Source: Zoroaster sp. YZ-2022
Lineage: Eukaryota > Echinodermata > Asteroidea > Forcipulatida > Zoroasteridae
Assembly (NCBI GenBank): GCA_029582265.1
Contig: CM055823.1
Span: forward strand, 8,540,020 to 8,604,019
Length of the DNA stretch: 64,000 nt
Direction of reading: 5' to 3'
Shown piece after piece: positions 47,759 through 59,229 of the stretch (positions are counted from its first letter, which is position 1; every line of letters begins with the position of its first letter). The notes under the pieces were generated by a model. The model was not told where the DNA came from and ran no database searches. It worked only from the letters and a program-made list of their open reading frames with translations. The translations under genes and the position numbers were made by a program.

Positions 47759-49219
47759 CAGGCCCGTAGGAAGCTCAAAAACATTGATCCGGCCCATTTG
47801 AGAATCGGAGTTAGGAGTCAATGCGAGCGCGAAGCGCGAAGCCATTACGGCGTGGGGTCCGGGGCCCGCTTAAGGGCCCCGGAAAATTTTTCATTCTAGA
47901 TGCTCTGTGGTGCAATATGACGTGACCTGGCCACTTTTCCCTCACTTTTTGAGCAAATTATAAAAATCATTTTTATTGGTTTACTCTCTAATAATTTTTC
48001 TTAAGTACTCATATTTCCATCTTCAAAATAGGGAGGGGGAAGGCGCTGTATGTATTGATGCATGTGGCACTATCCCTGGACATAATTGGATAATGGGGGC
48101 ACTATAACAGCTCATAATTAAGGCCACCTCATTTACTGATGAGTTTTTCTGAGCTCAAGCAACACTTTGAGGTGAACCTGCCTGTAAAAAAAAGATAATG
48201 TGCCGTTTTGGGCATCATATCCAGCACTTGTGAACCCCGCTGGTGGTAGGATCTTGGCCAAGTTGGGGTAATACTACTCAATGAAAGCACGTTGAAATTA
48301 TAACAGTATTAAACGTAATTATCATTAATGCCCATCTCAGAAGCAGACGGCTTTATTATACTCAAATCCCCCAAAAAGTAAATGTAACAAAACAAAAACA
48401 AAACCAGGCATACAAACCTCCCATTTTTACTTTGACGTAGATGCAAAACAAATACCCTAACCCATTTTTTACTTTTGACCTAGATGCAAAACAAATACCC
48501 TAACATGTAGATGTAATTAAAAATATTTAAAAAACAGGGTCTACAATTTACATTAGAGCATTGAAGGCATTTGTAAAAGGATTGTGTTGGTGACAGCTGT
48601 GAAAAACCAAACAAACAAACATGACCTGCATGTATTTTATTATTCTGGTTAATAATAACAATAAAAAGGTCCCTCATAAAATATTTGCGTTTGAAAATAA
48701 TAACTTGATTTTTTAAACAATTTCTCTCAAAAGACAATGCCCAAGCAAGAAAATAATCAAATTAAATACGTTAACCAACCAACGAAAACCTTAATCAAAA
48801 CCAGAAAAGATCAGACCCCAATTTTTACCTTGGAGAACCCCACAGGAAATTCCTCCGGCGGAAAAAATACCATACAGTTTGGCGTTCTGGGTTTGCTCAG
48901 CAAGGAGGCTGCCGACAATGTGAATGAGGAATATCCATACTACAAAATCTCCACGTCCTTAAGTCACATTATTATGATGACATGTAGAACGATTTTGTAA
49001 AATCAATAACACAATGCATTTACAGAGTGGCCTTTTCTTTAAAAATAAAATACAATCCATCTTGACACGCGATAGATTATTGTGACATGGGTAGTTTGTC
49101 TACCCTTTTCATTCTTTGGAGGTAAGTCCCCATAAAGTGAGCTCCCAGACATATACAAGTAAGCAATTAGCTTCAAGCCAGGAAACTAGAAAGAAAGTCA
49201 ACAACCCAATATACAAAGT

Positions 49220-49500
49220 TCAATATTTAGAAAATATACGGGAACGGTGTGCATTATTTCCAACAAACTCATTTAAAACCTGCTTGATTTGTAGATCATC
49301 TGTCATATTTGTGTGTACATTTAAGAGCATCATGTAGTTGAGCCTTTCTTGCTTCATTGTTGATCTCAAGTAATTTTTAACGCGTCTCAGTGTACTAAAT
49401 GACCTTTCTGAGGTGGCATTTGTTGCTGGCATCACCAAAACAAGCTGGATGACCCGTTTAACTTCAGAAAAAAAAACTGTCTGGCCATGTGATATGACTG
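49220..49500 (-). pseudogene. hAT transposase C-terminal dimerisation domain, fragment
   Basis: An open frame reading GQTVFFSEVKRVIQLVLV, MPATNATSERSFSTLRRVKN, then YLRSTMKQERLNYMMLLNVH and VGNNAHRSRIF. The ATSERSFSxLRRxKxYLRSTM block is the signature of the hAT dimerisation region, closest to the animal ZMYM1/TTF-zinc-finger hAT group as I know it. The catalytic DDE part and N-terminal zinc finger are not present upstream on this strand. Confidence 0.88.
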
Positions 49501-50075
49501 GCGGTGATATGACTGGTAATCGAGGTTATTCCACGCTTGCATAATTCCACCTCCATGCAAAAACCAACTGAGAGTTGCTGGCTAGCAATGTGACCAGTGC
49601 TATATTGCGGTCATGATTTACGTCGTGAATTTTCTGGAATAGCCACATGTGCTTACCGACATTGCAAAGAAAACATAGGCTTTATACACACTGACACTGT
49701 GACAGCCTAATTATTAATGAACTGGTTTGAAAAATAGAGCCCTGATGTTTGGTGACAACAAAAACAGTTTCGTATACAACTTTGCTACGCACATCATCAT
49801 CAACGACGTGTTGTCAATGACTCGAGGTTTTACCACAGAAATTTTTTAATTTGTTTACCTGTTTACTCCAAGTTTTTACGTCAAATGCTTGTCATTAGAC
49901 TGAGTAATAACATGGAGGTATAACCTCCATGGTAATAATAACTTAGGCCTATATTATTAGTAAAAGTGTAAATCAATTGAGAAGATTTTCATTACCATTC
50001 TGAAGCTTCGTCTTCTTGGTATGAGTGTGGCTTCGTATCACAAGTGAAAAACACAACGTGCAGTAATCCAGTAGT

Positions 50076-50083
50076 GTTGACAC
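50076..50083. repeat. Left 8-bp target site duplication of the P element
   Basis: gttgacac, identical to 55926-55933 immediately outside the opposite terminus. Eight bases is the duplication length of P-type elements. Confidence 0.92.
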
Positions 50084-50126
50084 CAAAGATCGTATAGCGC
50101 CGCGTAGCGGCGCAAGATGGAGAACT
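50084..50126 (+). repeat. P element left terminal inverted repeat
   Basis: 43 bases ending aagatggagaact, 42 of which match the reverse complement of 55883-55925. The internal stem-loop gcgccgcgtagcggcgc lies at positions 14-30 of the repeat. Confidence 0.93.
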
Positions 50127-50253
50127 AAATCTATATCATGAAATTTGCATGGAGATAAGCGGCCGCCATTTCGGCAAGCTGGTAAGTCGGGGATTGGTGG
50201 AAAGTTTAAGGGGATACGGAGTTTACGAGGCCATTTTTCATTCAACAATCATC

Positions 50254-53200
50254 ATGTCGTTCTGCTCGGCCATTAACTGCCAAAATAATAAGAAGAAATG
50301 TCCGAATCTGTCATTTTTCAGATTTCCAAAGAATAAAGAAAAGGTGAGTTTAGGGAATTTTTTAATTTTAATTCTAACGGCTACAGACAGGATGGCATGA
50401 CATCGTCATCGGGCATGATCGGCTGTGTTAGTTTTTTACTATAACGTAACGCAATTGTGGCACACTTTTTTTTCACATTTTTCATTTTAAACATTTTGTT
50501 TTATAAATTTATTTTTAAACTCAAGACTGATGTGACCTCTTTTGAATACATTATGAAGGAGAACTTAAAGTAAGCGTTGTTGGGTTTAATGTTAGTTCTG
50601 ACATTCTGACTCAGTCTGAGTCTGATCCATTTCCTGCATTACTGGAATAGGCCTACTGATCATTTTGGCCTCACTTTACAATTACATTCCCTTATGTACT
50701 CATTTCAGAAGCCAACAGTGGGTGCAGAACACTAGGCGTAGAGACCTGCAAGGGAGAACCCCGTGGTATATGTACAATAATTGTCGCATATGCTCCAAGC
50801 ATTTTGAGCCAAGTCACTTTGTCAACACAGAGAAAAAAAGGCTCAAATGGAATGCAGTTCCAACAGTTTTCAGCATTCCCAATCAACCAAAATCAGCTGA
50901 ACCAAGAAGGAGACCACTGAAAAGGAAGGTCATCAATGCACAAGACGACATCCCTCCAAAGCGTTTGAAAGGTAGATGTAAAACTGAATTTCAAGTAGTT
51001 TTGAGTGTCCAAGGTCAAGGCTTAATGTCATCTGGTTGAGACTGTTCAAGGCCTTCTAACGGCTGTTACCTGTATATTTGGAATTATAATCACCAGGTGG
51101 CTTACAAACATGATACATACGTATTGTCGAATACAGATGTGAAACTTCTAAACTTTGGTATATCTTTGTCGATAATAAATGTGTTTATTGATTAGGTTTG
51201 ATGCACTATACTGTCCATGCACTTGCACAAGAGAGGCCTATAAGGTGAACATTTTGCAATGACATTTATGGTCAAATGTTGTCCACACTTCCTTGTACTT
51301 TAACCATAGAAGAATGAAGGGGAGGAGTCTGTGTCTTTTCTTCTTTTAGCACAAAGAATGAGCCTTGAAGAATTGTTTAGTTCATGCCTAAGCCATATTT
51401 TAGTGCAAGTTTTTTTTAATGGATTAATCGTTGTCCCCCTAAGTAGGAAAACTTCTATTATTGTTTCAGAGACCTTGTACATAGAAGCCATGGTTACACT
51501 CAAGGTGGCATGTATCATAAAATACAAATCCATTTTTTGGATTAAATTTTACACATCACTGTTTGCCTGAGATCAGTAGCTAGTTAAGATTTGCAGTTAA
51601 AATATGTTTGTAATTTTTTTTTCCTTTTTGTAGTTTCCCCTGATGTACACATCCATGTCGATCATAGTTATTGCAAGCAGCATGAGGATGATACTTCTCC
51701 ACCTTTGCTTGACGAGAAGCCATCACATGAAACTAAAGCTCTTCACAGAGAGCGGGTACGGACCACCAGGCTCAAGAGGAAAGTGCAGCATCTTCAGACG
51801 GCGATGAACAACATGGTGTCTGGGGCTGAAACGATCAAGGAACTCATCGATGGCGCAAGCAAATACCTGAATGAGCCAGTTCTGTCATTTTTTGCTTCAC
51901 AGCTCCGAAATTCCTCAAAGCGTACTAAGGCTAGGGGTAGGAGGTGGACATACACCGATAAAGTCATTGCATTATCTCTCTATCACCAAGGCCCTCGAGC
52001 CTATAAATTTTGTTCCAGAATTTTTACTTTGCCTTCAGTTTCTTCTCTTCGAAAGTGGCTACACAATATAGAAATCCATCCTGGCTTCAATGAACGAATC
52101 TTTGATGTTATGAAGCACAAGGTTTCCTCAATGCAAGAACGGGATAAATACTGTGTAGTCACATTTGATGAGATGAGTTTACGTTCTGGGCTGACATATG
52201 ACATCAGTAATGACAGAATTGAAGGCTTTGAGGACTTTGGTGACTTAGGTAGAACTAATAACATTGCAAACCATGCATTAGTTTTCATAGTCAGGGGCAT
52301 GCTTTCTCATTGGAAGCAACCTTTGGGTTATTTCCTTTCAAAGGATGCTGCATCAGGAGAGACACAGGCTGAACTGGTAAAGTCATGTTTAGCCAAATTG
52401 AGGGCTATTGGTCTGTGTCCAAAATTAGTTGTGTGCGACCAAGGTTCAAATAATGTCAAAACTTTCAAACTGTTGGGTATTTCAGTTGGCAACCCATTTT
52501 TCATATTAGACAGAGAGAAAGTATTTTGTATGTACGACCCTCCTCACCTTCTGAAAAACACAAGATCAAACTTAATGAAGTATCTACTAAGATTTGATGG
52601 TTCAGATGGGGACACAAAAAATGCTAAATGGTCATATATTCAGCAGTTCTATGAATTTGATTCCCTCGTACCAATCCGTATGGCTCCAAAATTGACAAAG
52701 GGCATTTTTGAGTTGAATAGTTTCTCTAAAATGAGGGTAAATAAAGCAGCTCAAGTTCTCAGTCACACTGTTGCTGCAGGAATTTACACTTATACATCTT
52801 TGGGTAAATTGCCTGCAGAAGCTGTTCACACTGCAGAATTTGTAGAAAAGATAGACAAACTGTTTGATGCTTTCAACTGCAGGAGTTTCAAAGAGAAGAA
52901 GAAAATTCACAGACCTCTGTCTAAGAACTCCGAGCATGTTCAATTTTTTAATGAGTGTATTCCATGGCTGAAGAGTATTAAGTATGTTGGCTCCAAGAAT
53001 GTATTGTGTATCAAGGGATGGCTTTTGGACATTGCCTGTATTACTCAAATGTGGGATGAAATGAAATCCAAGAATGAAATCAAATTTCTTCTGACAGGCA
53101 GGTTCAACCAAGATGTTGTGGAAAACACATTTTCGACAATCAGACGTAAGGGTGGTTTCAGGATAATCCTTCAGCTTCAGAATTTCGATATGCATTAAGA

Positions 53201-53864
53201 ATGGTCATGGTAGCTGAACTCATAAAGCCAGCCCTCGGTTCCAATTGTGCACCTGACTGTGATTCATTTCTGTTGAATTTAAGTTGTCTTTCAAAGAAAT
53301 CTAAAACAAGGACAAGTCACACAAAGTGGCTGGTAGTTTGCATTATGTTCCTGTGACTCAAAGTGCTCTTAATATATTTGAGCAGAATACAATTTCTTAC
53401 GTTGCTGGGTATTTATGTAGAAAAGTTATGGCAGGCCATGAAGTTATTTCTCCTTGCAGTACTTGTCGAGCAGCACTAATATCTCCTGACACATTCTTGG
53501 CTGAACCTTCTCAATTATTCATTCATAACAAAGCATGGGACACTACAAAACTGACTTTGGTTCACTAATTGTCCCATCCAGCTCTTTTGTTCAATTCTGT
53601 GCTCTGTGTGAAAACATATTTAGAGCAGAATTTGATAGGCAAGGCATGACTCATAACAGAATCAGTAGTTTGATCAAGAATGCCATCTGCAAACAAAGTG
53701 CATACACAAAACTGGGGGTATGTAGTGAGGGGATTCGAGCTCGAATAGTAAACATTTTTGTAAGCATGCGCATTCAGTATGCACTTAAATACAAAAATAG
53801 AGAGCTGAAAGATGTGTCTTTGAAGAGAAAAAATAGGAAAGCGCAAAAAGTAATGCACAAATAA
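50254..53864 (+). pseudogene. P-element/THAP9-like transposase, three exons, frameshifted
   Basis: Exon 1 (50254-50343) starts a THAP finger (MSFCSAINCQNNKKK, FFRFPKNKEK) and ends at a gtgag donor. Exon 2 (50709-50971) completes it (WVQNTRRRDL, CRICSKHFEPSHF, NAVPTVF). The exon 1-2 phases differ by one base. Exon 2 joins exon 3 (from 51634) in perfect phase through gtagat/ttgtag. Exon 3 holds a coiled-coil-like stretch, then the RNase H-like core: D in VVTFDEMSLRSG (about 52165), D in VVCDQGSNN (about 52437), DPPHLLKNTRSN, and FNQDVVENTFSTIRRKGG with the acidic residues. At 53161 one G is missing and the sense continues as DNPSASEFRYALRMVMVAEL. Further frame changes at about 53320 and 53540 lead to TISYVAGYLCRKV and LIVPSSSFVQFCALCENIF, ending at 53864. 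Catalytic residues survive; three or four indels break it. Confidence 0.92.
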
Positions 53865-55880
53865 GGAAACTTAACCCTAAAATTGGAAACTTAACCCTAA
53901 CTGTTCAAAGTTTTTAAAAATCCATTCCATGATTCTGTCTGATTTTGATGTATTAGGAACTGTACCATTTTGTACATCCAAACTTTTAAGGGGCGTGATA
54001 GACAGTTTTATGTGTCCAAGTCAAAAGGTTTGGGTTTGCTTTACATTGTACTATATCCTGTGGTAGTTTGATGGATGAATTAGTTCATAATGAAATATGC
54101 TACATGTATGTGGAGTTAGGGTTAAAGTGTATTAAAACATATCCGACCTACCAATAAGACCTGATAACCCTTTGTTTGGTATAATAAATACATGTATCTA
54201 CATACTGTAAAAACCCTATTAAGTATAAACATTTGTTTTATTTGGCTTAATGCAGAGGCTGCAATTTATCATTGCTTTGGAATTTAATTTCCTATCATGG
54301 TCAGTTGTAAAATTCTGACCTTTATACTTAACTTTGCCAACTGATTAACGATGATGTGCAGTTTGCTTTGTTCCCGGGTGATGCTCAGTAATTTTATACA
54401 ATTCATCTTGCAATTTTGAACTAGTACCACTGGCCAATGCTGAATATAAGGACATATGTTATCATATGTTCAATGCCATCTGCCTGTAAACCAGACTGAT
54501 TCTATAACTAGAATATAACCACTGCAGGATAACCATAGAATAAGAATGTCCTAATTTGAACAATAGCAGACCATCCCTTGACTATGAAAACTATGCATTT
54601 CCATATGAGCTGTTTAATGCAACTTTTCTGAACCATTGGTAAATTAAAATGTCCAGTGTCAGAATAAATGTGCAATATGCACCTACTGTCAAATAACCAC
54701 AGTGTGTATTGTTTTGTCTGTTGCCTACATGTTTCTTTAGCACTGTATTTTTTTCCCAACATTTTAAATATACGCATTAAAATGTTGACAAAAAACGTAG
54801 AAAAAATTTCCAAATTTTAACACATGATGCGTTGTAGCACCTAGGTCTAAGGGACGTGACCAATATCTACGATTATTGCAGCTAGTATTATGTCAAAAGA
54901 TTTGTCTTGAGCTGCAGTAGAGTTGTCACTGCTATTTGCTCAAAGATCCCAACATCTTAAAACCACTCAATTGCATACACCACGGATAATGGCAGGGTGC
55001 AATGCACAAACAGGGCTATATTTGGAAGAAATAAATATTTTATTTCAAAGTTTGGCAAATTTAGAAAATTCCACTGTCATTATCACACAAAAATTAGAGC
55101 TAGAGCTACAACTATCGCAGCTAGCAGCAGAGCTAAAATTAAGGGGATCGTGAGTTCAGGTTTTGCATAGGCAACCAACCATCTTTAATTTTCAGGACTC
55201 ACAGAAACTGAAAGCACCAAACGAACAAATATAAGCTAAATCAAAATGTCAGGAAAACAGTAAGACTAAGAGTATGCCAAACAAAGTGCTTAGTGCTGGT
55301 CACTCCAGTGTATAGCTGCTGTGTTAATCGCAGCTCTTGGTCATGTCCCTTAGACATAAGAGCTATGCCTATGACCGAGCATTGGTAAAAAAAAATGCAA
55401 AATTTGTATGTTAAGATTTCAAAATATTTTCAACATTTCAAATGAAGCCCAATTGCACCACCTGGCACCATACACAAAATTAGTGGTCTTTCAAGTTTTA
55501 ACTGGCAATAAAATCCAAATTTATATATCATTATCAAAACGGTGCGCATCGTACGATCCCTCATGACTGAGTCATGATTGATGATCATCATGTGCAGCTT
55601 TTTTACTCCACCAGTGCAGCCTTACCATGTTTAAAAAAACCCAATAAATCCTTGCAGGTAATTTATTGATCCGAGAAGTCGACATTTACACTAGAATACA
55701 GATTCCTCTTACCCGATTTGTAAAGAAATGATAGCTGTTTTTCGTGTACTAACACTACCGACCGTCACGGTGGCTATGTTTGTTTACATTAACATCCGGG
55801 ATATTTCTCATTTCCCAACTTGCCAGAATGGCGTCCGCTGACCTCCATGTAAATTTCACGTACTTGCATAGCGTTCGGGT
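53865..55880. other. 3' non-coding part of the P element
   Basis: Short ORFs only. A small repeat gaaacttaaccctaa occurs twice at 53868-53900. A 76-codon ORF at 54923-55153 shows a repetitive Leu/Gln/Glu tail (LELELQLSQLAAELKLRGS) but no known domain; coding is doubtful. Confidence 0.45.
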
Positions 55881-55882
55881 CA

Positions 55883-55925
55883 AGTTCTCCATCTTGCGCC
55901 GCTACGCGGCGCTTTACGATCTTTG
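55883..55925 (-). repeat. P element right terminal inverted repeat
   Basis: Inverse of the left repeat, ending in acgatctttg, followed directly by the gttgacac duplication. Confidence 0.93.
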
Positions 55926-55933
55926 GTTGACAC
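55926..55933. repeat. Right 8-bp target site duplication of the P element
   Basis: gttgacac, identical to 50076-50083. Confidence 0.92.
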
Positions 55934-55988
55934 GCATGACACGATCGATCACATGTGCCCACAAACCGTACCTGAATGTAGACCACAT

Positions 55989-56099
55989 GAGGGCAGCCTA
56001 CTGCCAGGTCACGACCTCTACCCTTTGTTTATCCCTGTCAATGTCATTGACAGGGATGACCAAAGGGTAGAGGTCGTGACCTGGCAGTAGGCTGCCCTC
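55989..56099. repeat. 111-bp palindrome next to the P element
   Basis: gagggcagcctactgccagg at the left is inverted as cctggcagtaggctgccctc at the right. The arms of about 52 bases pair almost completely around a caatgtcattg centre, with slight irregularity at ttta/gacc. Like 40795-40988 it has practically no spacer. Confidence 0.9.
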
Positions 56100-56399
56100 A
56101 ATAACTTCCTTACCATTAGCCTCAATCGCCTGTATACTATTAATACTAGTATACTATCTAGTACAATCGCTAGCGCGCAACGGGAGATGAACTCGTTACT
56201 AAATAAGTTTTATTTTGAAGATTTTTAAATTTATTTTTTCACTTGATTTCAAATTTGATATCGGGCGAACAATTGCTAAGGAGGAGGGGAGGGGAAAAAA
56301 AAGAAGAAAAAAAAAGGAAAAAAAATCTCTTAAATATTGGTACGGCCATGGCCGTACCGGCCGAATAGCTTCCTACGGCCCTGAATTATAATGTATGTA

Positions 56400-57335
56400 G
56401 TACACTGTACATCATCACTGTACATCTACTGTAACATACAGTGACCTAGTCTTGGTTAAGACCGGGGGGGGGGAAGGGTCTCACGGATAAATTTTTTTTT
56501 TCAGTCGCTCTCTTGTTCATACCTGAAACCCCCAATAAGGTGTTAATTAAGTTGATTTTCAAATACTTGATTGTGAGAAATAACTTTTAAAAAGGGTGAT
56601 AAATTCCTGTAAAATATGGTAAACCTTCTTTTAAAATACGGAATGAAATACATTTACAGAAAAAACAAAATTGTAACTTGTACACAACGGACGTTTACAA
56701 GTTGCACTGCACGCTCGTCTGACTTCATGCCCACGCCCTCAGTGTTTACTATGGATTTGTGCCCTTGTCTGAACATACACATTATTTTTTATCAAAAGTG
56801 TATACGGGATTTAACAATGAAACACACAACGCAATTGCAAACATTTTGTCCTTATTGGAAGTAACGATTCTCAAATATATTTCAATACCATTTCACATCC
56901 ACATCGCTCCCGCCAACAAACATTCATTTTAATCATGAAAAACCAATGTTATATTTGTGGAGCAACCAAATTTAACTCTGTCCTGTATGAATGAGGTTTA
57001 TAAGGGGTGCTAATTAGTTTGCCTCCTTTTTTGGGAAAAACCGAAAATTTATTTATTTCAAACCTATGGAGATGCCCTAACTCAACTGTGTAGTATTAAG
57101 TTTTTATATTTTTATTTTAGTATTATTTTTATATCTCAAAGTGTGCCTAAAGCCATGTTGTTTATCGTTCTTTGTGTGATTCAATATTTGTTTACTTACT
57201 AAGTACAACACATGTAAGTGGTAGCGTCATGAGATCAACTCGACAGTAATTTAGTTTACTTTTTTGTAATCCTACAAGGGTGCTACTTTTGTTTCTGTTT
57301 CTTTTAATTTAATGTAAATTTGTGTTTATTATTTT
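56400..57335. other. Unassigned stretch, probably part of a LINE 3' region at its right end
   Basis: No domain is recognised in any ORF. The following aataaatgaaaatgaaatg tail suggests that some of the AT-rich sequence before it is LINE 3' untranslated DNA. Confidence 0.4.
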
Positions 57336-57351
57336 TTTTTCTACCTGTGAA

Positions 57352-57383
57352 ATCAATAAATGAAAATGAAATGAAATGAAATG
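57352..57383 (+). mobile_element. Tandem-tailed LINE 3' end
   Basis: aataaatgaaaatgaaatga followed by more atgaaatg. A short 5-bp tandem tail right after an AATAAA signal is typical of non-LTR retrotransposon insertions. The 5' boundary cannot be placed. Confidence 0.5.
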
Positions 57384-57775
57384 GATCCATACTGTATAGT
57401 TATAGGAGATCTCTAGCAGGAAATGTACAGTGCTGTTGTGTGAGGATGAATACTGGTCATCAGATTGTCAAGAGGAAATCAGTATTAGTTTACAGAAGCA
57501 TTGGTACAAACAAGTCCAAACAAGGAAATCCTGGTTAGAAAATGAGTATTTCCTGGTAGGCCTATAATTATACGAGACCTTCACATCATGTGACTCGTTG
57601 TTAAAGAGTAACTAACTTTTGGAATTCATCACCCATCACCCGAACCCCCTCCCCATTTGATTGGATTAAGACTAGAAGGGAACCCATGGGTAATGTAGAT
57701 TTGATTGGGCTTAAGACGAGCAGGGGCATGTCGTTCCCCTTGACTTGACTGGGTACATATGTTCTCATAGACTTG

Positions 57776-57850
57776 ACTGGGTGGGGTGGGGGTGTGGGGT
57801 GTGGGGTGGTGGTGGGGGTGGTGGGGTGGTGGGGTGGTGGGGTGGGAGGG
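57776..57850. repeat. G-rich (GGGGTGGTG)n minisatellite
   Basis: About 75 bases consist only of G and T except for a few bases, with many runs of three to five G on the + strand. This has high G-quadruplex potential. Pro/His/Thr-rich ORFs on the minus strand are a consequence of the repeat. Confidence 0.9.
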
Positions 57851-58471
57851 GGAGACAAACATTTGGGGGACATAAAGGAATGTCCATAATTTATTCTCAT
57901 TGTTGAACCAGGTTTGATTTAAAATCCCACCATACAAGGTTGATTGTGTTTTCAGTACCGTGACCAATATTGGTTTTCGCTAAGAAGGCTTTGAAGAGGT
58001 TACAATAAACAACAGTATTTATTGAAGTGTTTTCCGATACCACCAAGGGCGGATCTAGAACCCACAATTTTTGGGGGCCAAATGTTGGATGGGGCTATAT
58101 GAATATTTGTGGTCTTGCAAGAAAAACTGTAGCCTACACCTCAGTAGTCAGAATAGGCTATAACATATTGTTCTAAAATTATTTATGGGCTATAAAAAGT
58201 GTGTGTATGTGTGGGGAACATTACAATATTCTGTCCTCCACTCTAAAAAGTGAAGGGTATCACATCCCCCGACCCATCACCGATCGACTCGATCCATGAT
58301 TAGAACGGTCTAGTATAGATGTTTACAAAGTTACTTCTTACATGATAATTGCCTAAAACAACATCTATATACCTCAAAACTGCAATTATTTTGTACATTT
58401 TAACATTCTAGAAAAAACAAATACTACAAAAGGAAAAAGCAAAGAGAAACACGTGACCACAAGAAGCGAGG

Positions 58472-59124
58472 TGTGCACCCCACTAAATAGAGTGAGGAAT
58501 TCATTCGCCGAACTGTTTATCATAAAGTGTATGCCCTAAAATGTTTCTGAAAAACAAAGATTTGAGGCCCATGGCATTTGATGGATTGTGTAAAAAATGG
58601 CCCACTATGATAACTTGGGATCCAACTGTGAGTATTTTGGATACACTAGGCCCTGAAAAAGTGGTCATAATTTGATTTCAAGCGTAAAGGGCCGGTCACA
58701 CTGCAGCCGCGATAACGAGTAAGGAGAACGAGAACACTGCTAATGATCGAACGCCATCGATTAGTTCAATAAGCGTGCGCGTTCCGCGCGGTACAATTTA
58801 ACCAATAGAATGCGTTCTTTTGCGTCGTTATCGTTATCGTTACTTGTAATCGCTGCAGTGTGACCGGCCCTTAAGGCCTTTTTTCAAAATGGCTGCTTTT
58901 CAGTGTGGACGTTTTCACTACTGTAGAGGGTGGTTTTCATTGGGATAGGAATAACTCCCTGGAAACCTGGACTTAATTTAGACAGTAAATAGAGAAGAAA
59001 ATAAAAGGATATATATCGATCAATATTTTTTCTTTTGGTTTTAAAAACTGTATTTTTTAACGATTTTTGAATATTTTGTGTTTAGCACTGTTTACTGTGG
59101 GAGTTTATTTAGTGGGGTGCACCC
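58472..59124 (-). mobile_element. Non-autonomous TIR element (gcaccccactaaat ends), copy 2
   Basis: gtgcaccccactaaatagag at the left and tttatttagtggggtgcacc at the right. Reverse complement of the 17394-18010 copy, collinear through tacactaggccctgaa, tttcaagcgt and ttttcagtgtggacgttttc. It carries the Harbinger MITE at 58688-58871 and only one unit of the 29-bp repeat. Confidence 0.8.
58688..58871. mobile_element. Harbinger-type MITE, 184 bp, with TAA duplication
   Basis: TIRs agggccggtcacactgcagc are perfect over 20 bp, flanked by TAA on both sides (58685-58687 and 58872-58874). The other copy of the host element (reverse complement near 17630-17650) has tttcaagcg-ttaa-ggcc without insertion, proving the insertion site. 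The TIR differs from the 4541-9644 Harbinger, so it is another family. Confidence 0.93.
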
Positions 59125-59229
59125 GTAAATGAATAATTATTTTGCACATGAGCTTATTGGTTAAAAATAAACATAAGATCGTGTGACTCGAATGAATGAT
59201 TGTGTACCAGCGGCAAGTGGGAATGGGGG

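Larger units (their letters stand above)
50084..55925 (+). mobile_element. P-element-type transposon, 5842 bp
   Basis: The ends are 43-bp inverted repeats starting caaagatcgtatagcgccgc, with one mismatch (12th base). Weaker inverse similarity extends to about base 95 (gaaatttgcatggag and gcggccgccatt). The TIR contains a perfect hairpin, gcgccgc-gta-gcggcgc. An exact 8-bp duplication flanks it. It carries a THAP/P transposase gene on +. A ~1.9 kb stretch after the gene (53865-55800) shows no other gene. Near-identical TIRs and a perfect duplication point to a fairly recent insertion. Confidence 0.95.
47759..56383. mobile_element. Candidate decayed hAT transposon interrupted by the P element
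   Basis: caggcccgtaggaagct at 47759 and its inverse agcttcctacggccctg ending at 56383 look like hAT-type termini (CAGGGCCG-). A 9-bp tataatgta lies three bases outside each, which may be a relic target duplication. A hAT transposase C-terminus lies inside on -. Removing the 5.85 kb P insertion leaves about 2.8 kb, too little for a full hAT gene, so the copy is internally deleted. The pairing of these ends is an inference. Confidence 0.45.

Noticed and set aside
48737..49000. 87-codon ORF inside the candidate hAT element
   Set aside because: No recognisable domain, and it does not align with hAT landmarks; kept as non-coding.
52632..53195. 187-codon minus ORF
   Set aside because: An antisense shadow of the P transposase exon 3.
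57601..57967. Pro/Thr/His-rich minus ORFs of 99 and 112 codons
   Set aside because: They read the G-rich minisatellite; no domain and two overlapping frames are equally open.
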